From contig NC_083600.1 in the NCBI RefSeq assembly GCF_020882245.1, positions 21,080,001 through 21,144,000 of the forward strand: a DNA stretch of 64,000 nt, written 5' to 3'. The DNA comes from Rhopalosiphum padi (lineage: Eukaryota; Arthropoda; Insecta; Hemiptera; Aphididae). Below are positions 26,285 through 39,782 of the stretch, piece by piece. The notes beneath the pieces are model-generated. The model was given only the letters and a program-made list of their open reading frames with translations, was not told the DNA's origin and did not search any database. The stretch's first letter is position 1. Every line of letters starts with the position of its first letter. Made by a program: the position numbers and the translations under genes.

Positions 26285-29200
26285 ATGGATGCAACGAACA
26301 AAGAAGAAAAGCTACCCAATCCTAGATCAGAAGCTAACATTTTTGAAATTATTACATTTAGGTAAACATAACAAACCATAATAATACAACTATCACCCAT
26401 TTTTAATATTTAACCAATGCAATAGAAACTTTTAAAAATAAGATAGTTCTCAATAATTGAATAAGCTGCATAATATATAGGTAGTATATCTAACAACATA
26501 CTGATTCACATAGATTAAGTAGTGTGTATTTATTTTTGTTTTATTTTTTCAATGTTTTTCACTATATTATGTTTCTTACATTAGTAATTTATTGCCAAAA
26601 ATTAAGAAAATAATTCATAATAGATATTTATTTAATTTTTTAACTGCGGTTTATTGTTTATTTTATTTTTTTTTTTTTCAATACTATAGAGAGAACATTT
26701 ATTTAACATTTATTTTTTTCTTAGACTATAAAATAAATGTTAGTTTGCTTTAGTTTAGTGATATAATTGATTTTGATTCAAATCAAGCTTATACAAAAGA
26801 TTATTAATAATATAATACTGACGATAATATTATGCTTTTGGGAATTACAATGTGTATAGTAAACAAAACAATATACAAAAACTCAAAATACCATTACTTT
26901 AGGTGAACCTTAATTGTTTTAAAATCATAGCTGTTCATCTGGTTTGAACTTTTTTTTTAAATTAAGATTTAATTTGTTATCTTTATAACTACCTATACGA
27001 CATTAGCAATATTATAATGTTAGGTACTGTTGAGCTTCAACTATACATTATTATTATGTAACTATAATACAAACATTTTTACTTTTTAAAGTTGGATTTT
27101 CGGAATTGTCAAAAAAGGATTAAAACAAGATTTAAATTTAATTGACTTGTACGGAATTCTGAATGAAGACTCCTCAGAGTTATTGGGAAACAAATTACAA
27201 AAGTATCCTATTAATTAATTTTATATATAAAAATTTAAAAATATAATTTATGATCTTTTTATTTCAGAATATGGAATAATGAATTGATAAACTCAGAAAA
27301 TAAAAACCAAAAGCCAAATTTGTTGAATACGTTATTTAAAATGTTTGGATCAACATTTATATTTTTAGTAATTTCTATAACAATAGTGGAAATTATTTTA
27401 AGGTAAAATTTAAATAGTAACTTAGTTCATAAAAATATTATTTTTAGCCTAGGTAAGTAGAAAATACAGGATATAAATTAATTATTACAAATACATACTC
27501 AGTTTACAAGTGGAGAACAATATTTTTTTGTTAATTTAAATTATTAAAAAAAAAAAAATCATCATTAACTTTTTTGAGTGTTTGACGTATAATAATTGCA
27601 ATTAATTATTTATTTTTATTTTTTAACAGCATAAGCATTGCAACTATCGTTGGAAAAATTGTCGTACATTTTGAAACTAATTCGTCGAATATCTCAACTG
27701 GGATATATTTATTAATTGGTCTAGTCATAATTTTATTAATAAGAATAATTATTTATTCTGGTTACGATATGACAATTTCACATTTAGGTATGAAAATGAG
27801 AATAGCAACATGCAATCTAATTTATAAGAAGGTAAACAGCGCATAAAACGTTTATATTTCTCCTATTATGTCTTATTAGACATACAATTACGATAGTACG
27901 ATAATCCATTATATGTTATTTAAGGCACTACGACTCAAAGTGAATTCTCTGGACCAAACCTCTACTGGACAAATATTAAACTTAATTTCAAACGACGTAA
28001 ATCGATTTGACACAACACTTGTATTAATACCATTTCTGTTGCTGGGCCCTATAGAAACAGTAGTAGTGACGTACTTTTTGTGGCAAGAAGTTGGTGTGTC
28101 ATCAATACTAGGTGTAGCCACAATGATTATGTTTATACCATTACAATGTCAGTATAGAATATAGAATTAATTATACAATTATAACTCTTAATACATTGTT
28201 ATTATAATTGATATTTTAGTATGGTTAGGGTCAAAAACATCTGAAATACGATTAAAAACTAATAAAAGGACAGACGAGAGAGTTCATCTAATAAATGAAA
28301 TAATCTCGGGATTACAAGTGATAAAAATGTACACATGGGAACCATTTTTTGACAATCTTACAAAATATTCTAGACAGTAAGAAATTAAAAATATACAATA
28401 CATTTCAAAAAATTGAAATAATCTCATATAATTCTATATTATAGAAAAGAAATCAACGAAATTAAAAAAACATCTTGTATCAAAGGAATTTTGTCCTCAT
28501 TTTGTTTGTTTAACACGAAACTAGCATTGTTTGTAACGTTATTTACATATATATTAATCGGAAATTATATAACTCCATCAAAAGTATTGTATTTTAATAT
28601 TTTATGAAATAATATTTAATAAAATTATTTTTATGCTCGGTTGTAGGTATTTATAATAACTTCATATTATGACAGTATACAAAGAGCATTCGTAATAACT
28701 TTTCCACCGGCCATAGGTTTAAGTGCAGAATTACTAGTCTCCATTAAAAGGATCGAGGTATGCATAATATTTATATTTTGTTTAAAATACTTTAAAGAAC
28801 AATTTTTAGGATTTTCTATTGAACGAAGAAAAAGATAGACAACTGAACAACTTTATTAAACCAACAACTGCTAAAAACATAACTATTGGTGAGAGTAAAG
28901 TGTCAAATAAAATCATTGATGATGAAAGTGGCACTGAACAGTGTTTTGGAGTAGAATTTTTTAATGTTTCTGCCAAATGGGCAGTCTCTCAACCTAATAA
29001 CACTTTAGAAAATGTAAATTTATTCACAAAACCCAATCGATTAATAGCAATAATCGGTCCAGTTGGAGCCGGAAAGGTATAGTTACATACATAAAAATAA
29101 ATTTGAAAATTCATATATAATACCTAAAAATATTATTTTTTTTCATAGAGTTCTTTATTACAAGCAATTTTACAAGAATTACCACTTATGAAAGGCAGTA

Positions 29201-32200
29201 TTTCTGTACGTGGTGTAGTATCATACGCTTCTCAAGAACCGTGGTTATTTACAAGTTCTGTTAAACAAAATATTTTATTTGGATCGCCAATGGACAAATC
29301 ACGATATGATAAAGTAAATTCATTGTATCCTATTATAGATTAATACTTTAAAAATGTAATTCAATATTACATTACGTATCTATTTAATTTCAAATATAGG
29401 TTATAGAAGTGTGTGCATTAAATCCAGACTTGGAACAGTTTCCGTATGGTGATAGGACTATCGTTGGCGAGAAAGGGATTTCTCTTAGTGGTGGTCAAAA
29501 ATCAAGAATAAATTTAGCAAGGTAGTAGAATTAATATTGTAAACAAATTTCTTTTATAATTACCATGGTATATCAAAAAAAAAAAAACCGAAAACGCGCA
29601 ATTAACCGTTATTCTTGCTTTTTTCTAATTAACTGACAGCAGAAAAAAGGCTCTGTGTGAACAATACTACAGCTCTGCTGTCACAATTTATAAATGTATA
29701 CATTTGAGAAAAATTAGCGTAATACATACAATACACATAATACATGTAACATATAGAGCGATTGCAAGTTGAATTGCATTAATTTACAAAACATATAAAA
29801 AAAAACATAAACATACCCCGGCAGCATGTGTCGCGTTCTACAGGTCCCTGTTTCTCTGAAGAGGAATCATCCGGTCATGGTGGGGTACCCATAGATTAAC
29901 ATCGACTATTGCTGTAACCTTAGCTATCCTATCGTCCTGTTCTTTACAGCATAACATATCCTCAAACATGTCGCCGAAGGACTGCGTGACATACACGAAG
30001 CCAGTCTATAACCGTTAAACCTGATGGATGGTAAATGGTGAATACTGAATATCATTGATGCAGAATGTGACATTTTTTTTTTATTTTCAAACTTATAATT
30101 ACTTGAATCCATTTTCCCGATATCTGTTTCCCAATATATCTTAATAATCATAGTAGTCGATAGATATACATTAAAGAAAATTAAAGTATAGTTGAATGAT
30201 GTTGTTATCCTCAGAAAACCTATCTATAAGTATAATTGATCAATAAATAGTTATAATTTAAAAATATTTTACATCAGGGCAATATACAAACAAGCGGATA
30301 TTTATTTATTGGATGATCCTCTATCAGCAGTTGACACACGTGTTGGAAAGCATTTATTTGAAAAATGCATAACTGGTAACGTTTATCCTAAACAATATTA
30401 AAATTAAATTTTAAAATTGTAAGATTTTCATTTTTTTTTTATTTTTTTTTTTTATAGATTATCTTAAAGAAAAGACATGCATACTTATAACCCATCAAAT
30501 ACAATACTTAGTAAACGTAGATCACATTGTCATAATAGATAATGTAATTATTATTATAAAACATTTAACCTATTAACGTAAATTTATAAGTCAATGCCTT
30601 TTTATTAGGCAAAAGTGTTGGCAGAGGGTTCATACAGAGAACTTCAAAAATCAAGTTCATATTTCAAAAAAAATCAGAGATTTTCATCAGAAACGTCAAT
30701 TTTTAATAACGTGATTGAAAAAAATAATACCGATATCCTAGAAAAATATTCTATAAATGAAGATTCTCAAAATCCAATTTTTATTCCAGTCACTTCGTTC
30801 GTGAAAGAAATCAAAATAATTAACAATAAAGACAATACAGATCCAGTTAAAACAGAAGAAACGCATTCTATCGAAAATAATTCGTTAAGTGTTTTTTTAA
30901 AATATATTTTTTCCAGTGAATATTATTTCAGAGTATTCTGTTTATTTTCCTTATGCATTCTCACACAAGTTCTATTGTCAGGTACAGATTATTGGATAAC
31001 TTATTGGTAATATTTTTTAACAATAAATCAATAAATATTAGCTGTTGAATTAGTTTAATATTGGTTAGATAAATATGATTTGTTTAGGATTTATTTGGAA
31101 AAAAAACGTTTTTCAAACGATGGAATATCGCACAGAATCTTCGACGTCAATCAGTACATCTGCAACAATTTTATCTAATGGCTTTTTGACGTCATGGACT
31201 GCATCAAGACAATCGTGTATTTTTGTTTTTGCCGGACTAATATTCTTGATCATCATAATAGCCTTAATCAAATCCTTTTTATTTGTATCTGTTTGCACCG
31301 AAGCATCTATGAATTTACACCTCCGTATGTTTAGTTCGATTACTAGAGCAACAATGAGTTTTTTAAATAAAACGCCATCAGGTAATAACATAATATCTAC
31401 CTACATTTTTTTTTAATGAGCTCAAAAAATATTTTAATATCAGGGCGAATCCTCAATCGATTTTCAAAAGATATGGGACTTATTGATGAAATGATACCTA
31501 ATACGTTAGATAAAGTTACACAAGTAAGCTCTAACTTTCGTATAATTTTGATATATGCTGGTTTGTGAATATTTATGGAATTTTCAATATATAATTTATT
31601 ATTAGGTTGGATTGACAGCGATTGGAGTAATAATTTTAATAGGAATTGTCAATCCTTATCTGGCTCTACCAACAATCGTTTTAGTTATATTATTTTTTAA
31701 AATGAAAACAATTTTTATGAAAACATCTCAAAATGTCAAGCGTTTAGAAGATGTTAGTGAGTACCTAATATATATTTATTATAAAAACAATTTAAAGATA
31801 AACAATAACTGCTATTTAAACCATCTATTTTAACTATTTATTTAATATAAGCACGAAGTCCTATGTACACTCATGTAAATTCATCGCTTCAAGGAATAGC
31901 AACAATAAGAGCGTTTAATTTAGAACAAACTTTAATCCAAGAGTTTACCATCCATCAGGTGAGTGAAAAACTATTAATAAATTTATCAGTAAATAGTTTA
32001 CTCAATGCCTTACACTAATTAATACGTAATAATGTTTTCAGGATTTACATTCATCAACTTGCTATTTGTTTCTGAGTTTAAATAGGGCGTTTGGTTTTTG
32101 GTTGAATATTAGCTGCATGTTTTATATAATTATTGTAATATTTTCTCTTTTACTGATTAGCGATGGTAAATTTATAAAATACATATTTTGTTTAACAACT

Positions 32201-34542
32201 AATGAGATTGTAAAATAATTTTATTGGTTTATAACACAAATTGTAGCTACAAATGATGGAAGATATGTTGGACTGACCGTCACACAGGCAATCGTAATAA
32301 CAGGTATATTTCAATGGGTAATGAGGTTTACAGCAGACTTAGAAAATCAAATGACGTCTGTCGAAAGAGTTTTAGAGTTTTCAGCTGTACCACAAGAATC
32401 AACATTTGAAACAACTCCTAGTAAGAAATGTTTAATAGTTTTACTACACTTAGCATACACGAATAATATATAATATATGTAAATAAAAAAAACAATATAC
32501 AATTTTTGTTTTACGATTAATAAAATATAATAATTTATTATTTAGATAAATTACTGCTAACAGACTGGCCTGATAATGGCCAAATTATTTTCGAAAAACT
32601 TTATCTACGTTATGACTTGGAATCGTCGTTTGTATTAAAAAATCTCAATATCAAGATTAAAGCTGCTGAGAAAGTAATGTTATTAAATTTTTAGTAATTT
32701 TACTGTAAATTATAACTGTGCATACAGATCGATCTTTAATACGCGGTTAGAGGAGTTATTGGCTATGAATTTGGATTTAAATATCGTTTTTCTTGTGAAT
32801 TAAATCTTTTTGGCATCAACTATAACTTATTAAATACTATAAGCAAAGACATTTATTTCTTATAAAGATCTACACTAGTCATATTAAATACATGTGAACT
32901 CATACTGTCCACTCTATAGTACTTTTCCATCGTTTGATGGTTGTTGGTTATATTTCCAAAATCGTATAATTTAGAAGGTAAAATTTTATTTTACGATTAA
33001 TGATTTGAATAAATTAATTATTGTTATACATCATGCAATTTATTTTAAATCTTAACCTTAAGTCTCCATTCTCATAACCGCATGAACGAAACCACATCCT
33101 GTTAAACGGGAGATGTATGTAATTTATTTAACCCATATCTATTTATAATATTATTAAATATAATAGTCTTCTTAAATCATTCTTTAAACTTTATAAACAT
33201 ATAAAAAATATATAAAAACCAAGCACAATTTTTTATTTATAGTTAAAATTAAAATTTGGACAGAGCATAACTATTTTATAATATATATTCTAGTTTTATT
33301 TTAAAGTATACCATTTATGTTTTTTATATCTAATTAAATTGATTTGTATAAAATAGAAAACAATATTTTAATAATCGATAGGTATAAAAATTTAAGTCGT
33401 ATTGAGGATTATAAAAATATTTCACACTAGATGAATATTTATGCATCGTTGCATCCTACATTCAATCAATATTTTATATAAATATAAATATGTAAACACT
33501 AATATTATAGATTATAATAAATTATATTATTTAAGCAAATATAGATTGTGTTTATTTAGATTGGAATCGTTGGAAGAACTGGTGCAGGAAAATCATCTTT
33601 GATTTCTGCATTGTTTAGATTAGCTTTTAATGAAGGTAAAATCATTATCGACGGAATAGAAATACACGAATTGGGATTACACGATTTGCGATCCAAAATT
33701 TCCATCATACCTCAAGAACCAGTTTTGTTTTCAGGAACAATCAGAAGCAATTTAGATCCATTTAATGAATACCCGGATCACATTCTTTGGAAAGCTTTAG
33801 ATGAAGTAAAATTATTGTTTCATGTATTTTCGTTTATTTTGCATAAAAAAAAAGATATTAATTTACATATCTACCTACATAACTTATATTTTTAGGTGGA
33901 ACTCAAAAAAGTTGTTGACGATTTGTCGGATGGCCTAAACTCGAAAATATCAGAAGGTGGATCTAATTTTAGTGTTGGTCAAAGACAATTAGTATGTTTA
34001 GCTAGAGCAATTATACGAAATAACAAAATTCTTGTATTAGACGAAGCTACTGCAAATGTTGATGCACAGTAAAAAATTGAATTTAAAAATATTACAATTT
34101 GTAAATTAAATAATACAATTACTAAAGTTATGTTCCTTATTTTTAAATTTAGAACTGATTCTTTGATTCAAAATACAATTAGAAATAAATTTCGTAAGTG
34201 TACAGTATTAACGATTGCACATCGGTTGAATACAGTGATGGATTCTGATAAGATACTTGTGATGAACGCTGGCACAGTAGTTGAATTTGATCACCCATAT
34301 AATTTATTGAAAAATAAAGATGGTTATCTACATAAAATGGTAGAACAAGCCGGAAAGAGCAATGCTCAGTCGTTACATAATTTAGCTTATGAGGTATTTA
34401 TTTTTCTTATATATATTTTTACTTATTAGTGTATTTCTTTCATATATTATTATAAATATATTTATTATTTTTAAAGAGTTATAATAAAGGACTTATGCTA
34501 AACGGTCAACGATTGTCAAGTGTTAACGAAGACGAAGACTAA
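26285..34542 (+). CDS. ABCC4-like multidrug-resistance exporter, copy B (frameshifted as read)
   Basis: Near-identical duplicate of copy A, offset by about 12.19 kb, with introns also alike. Exons: 26285-26361, 27092-27202, 27268-27402, 27630-27831, 27925-28147, 28220-28376, 28445-28583, 28647-28757, 28810-29076, 29149-29313, 29400-29521, 30278-30375, 30458-30543, 30609-31006, 31088-31381, 31444-31523, 31606-31756, 31852-31958, 32042-32165, 32247-32420, 32546-32673, 33560-33805, 33896-34068, 34153-34393, 34477-34542. Exon 15 has eight A's where copy A has seven (31099-31106), which shifts the frame and brings a TAA at 31176-31178. The product would stop after about 793 residues, keeping TMD1 and NBD1 but losing TMD2 and NBD2. 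All splice sites and both NBD motif sets downstream are otherwise intact, so this is either a very young pseudogene, a half-transporter, or a homopolymer sequencing error. The predicted role, if whole, is the same as copy A. Confidence 0.8.
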
Positions 34543-34726
34543 ATCAGTTCATTTATATAGTTATTTACGCATAATCAAATAAGTATTGGATAATTATTGC
34601 ATAATTAAATGATTTATACGATTATTATAAAAAATTTTAAAATTATTCTGGATTTATTGTATAAACAAATACATATTTCTTTAAATCTATATATACATAT
34701 GTGTACATATACATATACATATATAA

Positions 34727-34759
<33 letters not shown>

Positions 34760-36370
34760 AACACATATCGATAAGCATTAATGAAAATGAAGAAGATAAT
34801 ATAATAGTTTTTAAATAGTTGTATGTGTAATAGCACAATATTTTTCAAGTCTGTTATATATTATTTATGAATTAAATTCACAATTATTTAAAATCTAACA
34901 TATTATGTAATCAAGAGTTTTTAATTTGTTTTTTTTTAAATTTTTAGTATCAGATATAGTAATAATTAATACCACTGCAGTGATTAATTAGTTTCAAATT
35001 AACTATTGGTTATTTATTTGAGAACATTTAAAAAATAGAATTTATGTTTTCTATTATTTAAGTAACTCATTTTTCACAGACATTTTTATAATAAATAAAT
35101 ACCTTGCATAAATAAGAAAAGTCACTGCCTATAGATAGCTGTTTTTCCTTTATTTTTATTTAACTTATAATATATATACCTAGCTATCGTAAGAGTGTTA
35201 AACTAATAATTTAAAATAGATTAGCACATCAATTTATAAATATTAAACACTTATAGTATAAATTAAGTAGGTGTAAATATACATTTAGATATATTTTACT
35301 TGTGCTCATATTAACTAAATAATATCGATAAAAATTTCTTAATACCTATGGATATAATTAAATAAGCAAAATAAGTATATTTATTGATTGAATATACTTG
35401 AAATGTGTTCAATTTAGTTTCAATATGAAAAAAATACAATTTAAATTCTTATTAGTTAATATACATTTATTTATAACACTGGTGTTACAAACTAATTGAA
35501 AAACAATCAAAAAAATATAAACTTTTAAATAGAAAATAATTTCAAATAATTTGATTCAAAAATTGATCAATCAATCAAAATTAGTAATGTATTAGACAAA
35601 AAATGATAAGAAAGCAAAATTTATTGAAATATTTTTATTGAATATAATATTTTTACATATTTTTCTTTAACTTAATATTTTTTTTAAGGTTTCATTAAAT
35701 TTTGAATCTTTTTCTTCAAAATTAAAACTTTTTGTACTTAAAATTATTGATAAATGTTGACATGTATTATAAATGTTCAATTTTTTTTTTTAAATTAATT
35801 AATAATAAGTTGCCCGATTAAATTTTACAGTTATATTATTTTTTTGCGATTATATCAGTTTTTCCTACTTAGTTAATGTTTTTATTAAAACTTTAGTAAA
35901 CAATTAAATATAATAGTCTATAAATGTAATTGAATAACTGATTTTAAAATCGTTATAAACAATATAATTTGTTTGACCTAATTGATGACGAGTACCATAA
36001 TTCTTAAATTATTTACTTTCTTATCGTAAGTGTATATACTATTTAGGTACTTTAGATTTTTTAATTCTATATATCGAGATTTCAGATAAGCACTCAAATC
36101 ATTTAAAAAATATTATTTCAAATGTTCAAAACTGACATAGTTGATTAATGATTTTCAATTTGACATAAAGTATTATTTAAAACGGCATTATAATTTACTA
36201 AATAGTTAACTTCATAAAGATGATGTATATTGCTGAAAATAAAAATATTATTTTTTTTTTCATAGTACTTTTATAATACAGTACAATAGCTCTACTACAT
36301 TTGTAGTATGTCGTATGTCTAACTCAATCGCCTAAATTCTAAGGTAAGATGAAATTGGATAAAAAATTTT
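34543..36370. other. Gene-poor spacer after copy B
   Basis: Similarity with the 3' side of copy A ends at about 34648. What follows is AT-rich sequence with a microsatellite near 34690-34760 and nothing that looks like a gene. Confidence 0.5.
34690..34760. repeat. (TATA/CA)n and (GT)n microsatellite
   Basis: A run of ATACATAT-type repeats passes into an uninterrupted GT run at about 34736-34759. The open frames on both strands here are by-products of the simple repeat. Confidence 0.85.
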
Positions 36371-36439
36371 TATTTTATAAATACGGGCCAAGCACAAAGT
36401 ACAGTAATAGATAAGTCCAATTAACTATAATTATTCTAT

Positions 36440-37190
36440 TTCCTATTAAAATATTGAGCTTGTATCTCAGTTTAAGGATTTAGGCATTATTTTTTACTCT
36501 AAATTAAATTTTTCCCCACACACAGAAATGATAAAGGATAAGGCTATGCGTAACTTGGATTTTATTAAGCGCTCCTGTGGCTCATTCATATCCTATTCCC
36601 TTGAAAATGCTATATTGCTTCCTTGTTCGTTCCCATCTAGAATACTGCTCTCTTATTTGGATAAATAATACCTCAAAACAAAACTCTTCCCTAGAATCTG
36701 TTCAAAATAATTTTCTACGTTTTATTTCCTTTAAATTTAATATATATAGGCCTCCCCGTGGTTCTTATAATAATGTATTACATTTTCTATATCTTTTACC
36801 ACTTAACGAACGTCGAATACTTTTAATTTCTAAATTCCTTCATATATTTTTATTAGACCTTATTGATTATCAAAAATTGCTATCATTGATTAATTTAAAA
36901 ATAAATAACCTTAATACCAGAGATCCGAAACCATTTTACTCTCAATTTTCAAATAAAAATTATATTTTAAATTCCCCTGCTAATCTCCTCGTGGTAGCTG
37001 GTAACACCTGATTTTATATAACTTGTCAATTATCTCTATTATATACCTTACACACTTTATAATTTTCTTATTATAATCATTTAAATACTATTAGTTTTAT
37101 GTATAATTTTTGTCATATTGTTCTTTTCTTGTTTACTAATTTGTTAATATCTTATGTACACATGTTTGAATAAATAAGTAAATTATAAGC
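36440..37190 (+). mobile_element. LINE (Jockey/CR1-like) reverse-transcriptase C-terminal remnant
   Basis: The open stretch 36577-37011 reads LKMLYCFLVRSHLEYCSLIW, then LESVQNNFLRF, typical of the end of non-LTR retrotransposon polymerases, and ends in a normal-looking stop region. The preceding part, 36456-36600, reads KDLGIIFYSKLNFSPH and IKRSCGSF in a different frame, so a frameshift lies near 36590-36605. The element is cut off at its 5' side: only the thumb and tail region is left. The AT-rich tail to about 37190 looks like its 3' UTR. It is a dead copy. Confidence 0.8.
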
Positions 37191-37199
37191 GATAGGCAT

Positions 37200-38000
37200 G
37201 TTAGCGGAACAATATAGAGAGCGTTCGGCGGATAGGTAAGCTTAAAACGCTTTACAAATCCTAGTGTGTCATATGACTTACAACTTATTGATTATATGTG
37301 ATAGTGGAAATTAAGGTCAGAGGATAAAAGAAGTATATAGTATAAGGAATCAATTGTTTTTAATAAGTGGAATATATAAAGTACCTATACATAGACTATT
37401 TATTCTTCTCGTTCGTTTTTACTACATTATATTTAACTTGAAAACAATTTTAATATAAATTAAAATCAATAAATATATTGGGATAATTAAAAAATTTGAA
37501 ATTCAGATGTTTTATAAAATATTTTCTTACCAAAAAGTGTGTTTACGTAAATAATAATAACAAAAAATACGTACATGAAAAAATAACCATTCAATCAAAA
37601 ATGTATCCATTTCTTGATTTTTTTATTTTTAAAATTGATTAAGTATTTAAATGATACAAATATGATGGAATATAATTATTAACTGAATTTATTGTGTTTG
37701 TGTATATTCTAATACTTTTAAAATTAAAGTAAGTATTAACTTTTATTGAATATATATAATAGATTGATTGGATCTATTACTTTAATTTATATTTATTAGT
37801 ACAAAAGAAAATATTTAAATATATACGGAGTAAATATAATTGACTAATATTCCAATTTAGAACAAAATTATATAAATTTCAGTGTTTTCAGCATCCCCTT
37901 TATACTGTTTACTGTTTACAATCAAGTCATGTGTATTATATTTAACATGCTTATTAACTTAACTTCTAAATTAATTATACCAGTTATTATAGACAAACAA
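37200..38000. other. Non-coding spacer
   Basis: AT-rich sequence. I see no gene or clear repeat in it. Confidence 0.4.
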
Positions 38001-38007
38001 CAAACAT

Positions 38008-38245
38008 TTTTGATATTAGAGTGAATTGGCCTATTATTAAATTTAGAGGTATGATTATTATCCACAGCCCCACGTAGCCTTTTATTGATATTGTTATTTT
38101 TAAGTAAGTTATGAAAATTTTAAAATGTATAGTTTCAAAAAGATCATAACTTACTTAAAAACAATAATATCAATAAAAGGCTACGTGGGGCTCTGGATAA
38201 TAATCGTACCTTTAAATTTTATAATAGTTCACTCTAATATCAAAA
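38008..38245. mobile_element. Small foldback (long inverted-repeat) element
   Basis: Two arms of about 105 bp, 38008-38114 and 38144-38245, are inverted copies of each other around a loop of about 29 bp; both contain the block GCCCCACGTAGCCTTTTATT or its complement. The arms differ at only a few places. No target duplication could be defined. The 72-codon frame at 38125-38343 is a by-product of the right arm. Confidence 0.7.
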
Positions 38246-38469
38246 CTAACAGCACAATATTGAAACTGGTGAACGAAAATTTGCTATGTCTCACGTGTGT
38301 AAGACGGAGACAATACATGCGGGTACTACGTCCTCTTAATTAATAACAGTGATCATATTATCTTTTAAATTTGTAGAGACAGTGTAAATGTCTGTTACTG
38401 TAAGAACAATTAAATAAATGCAATTTGATTTTAAATGTATTACACTTACAGATATTAAAACCATAATAC

Positions 38470-39125
38470 TATCATATTCTCTCTTTTTCTAAAGGCTAAG
38501 CCTTGTCATAGCATTTTTTTTCTTGTTTTTCTCCACTATGTATTATTCTAAAGTCATCGCTCCAAAAATCGTCATTGTTACCCCCATCTTGTTTTACATA
38601 CTCCTAACACATTTATTGTTTTTCTCTCATCTGATGTTTCAATTTTTCTAGTCTTCTGTGACTCAGAAGGGTCCTTACGTTCCAAGTACCTATTCTAGTA
38701 GGATCTTTTGTACTAACTACGTGGCCTGGTTTTCGCTGGATGACGACCTGGGAAGCCATGCTCTTCCTTACCCTGCCAGACTCCGGGTTCCGATTCCCAT
38801 CGTCTATGTTTACATGTTTCTTCCTATCTATTTTCATCGCTCTAATATGGTAGTATAATGAGGTAGTTTCCCCTTGCTTTCCTCATCAAAGTATTCTGGC
38901 CGTCAAATTTGTTCCAAATTTCGCCCGGAATAATCTGATAACAGCCGTACCAAAAGGTTCTTCTTCCGCCTCGTTTCAATACTGATGGTTACAGCTTTCC
39001 TCCAACAGTGTTTAATCTCTACTAGAGATTAAACATTCTTACTGGAATCGTTCGCTTAGAACTTTCCGCCAGCAAGAGCTCGGGGTCCTCGGGGTTGCTA
39101 GGCCCGTAACATAATGTGTCTCCCT
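38470..39125 (-). mobile_element. 5' fragment of an RTE-like LINE with endonuclease start
   Basis: On the minus strand, 38613-38837 reads RIGTWNVRTLL followed by RLEKLKHQM, the usual beginning of the apurinic-type endonuclease domain of RTE-type non-LTR retrotransposons. The frame ends soon after, so the rest of the endonuclease and the polymerase are missing. The GC-richer stretch 38840-39125 would be its 5' leader. The base composition differs clearly from the surrounding AT-rich DNA. Confidence 0.7.
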
Positions 39126-39782
39126 GAGGTAATTATCATATTAATAAATAATAATAATAACGACATTAACATTTTTAAACTATTAAAAATAAAAATAAGT
39201 TTAATACCTTTATTAATAAGTGAACAATTATAATTATAAATAAATATAATAATGTTGAACTTAAAATATTAAAATTTATATACAATTAAGTAAATTAGTT
39301 AAATTAATCATTAATTATAGTATAGTTTAATATACCCAATTAAAACTAATTTTTCTAATTTATTAAAAAGTATCTACATTTAACGCAAATTAAAAATTAT
39401 TTAGAAATACAGGAATTATAAAAATAAATAGTTTTAAGTGCTTACCTATATCACCTGTAATACAATATATTATTACATCTAAAATAACTAAAATGTTTGT
39501 ATACATTTTGAATATAACAATTAAAAACGTTATTAAAATATTAAATGATAAAATGTATAATAATATGTATTATATTTTATTTGATACACAAATTAATTTT
39601 TTGTATTGATATTTGAGTTCTATTAGTTATACATTTTTTCCAATTAAGATTGATTGTATACCCAATTAGTACAGTTATTAATTTTTATTTTTAAATATCA
39701 AAATATGAAATACATAATAATTTTTTTTTTTAATAATTTTGTTAAATTAACTGTCGTAGATACCAATATTTTTATATTAGAT
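39126..39782. other. AT-rich 5' flank of ABCC copy C
   Basis: No gene is visible. An acceptor-like CGTAG|ATACC at about 39760 suggests that a 5' UTR intron ends just before the start codon. The flank does not resemble those of copies A and B. Confidence 0.4.

Noticed and set aside
34609..34838. Overlapping frames on both strands with Cys/Val or His/Thr runs
   Set aside because: They are translations of the GT and ATAC microsatellite.
38125..38343. 72-codon frame
   Set aside because: It consists largely of the right arm of the foldback element; no protein similarity is visible.
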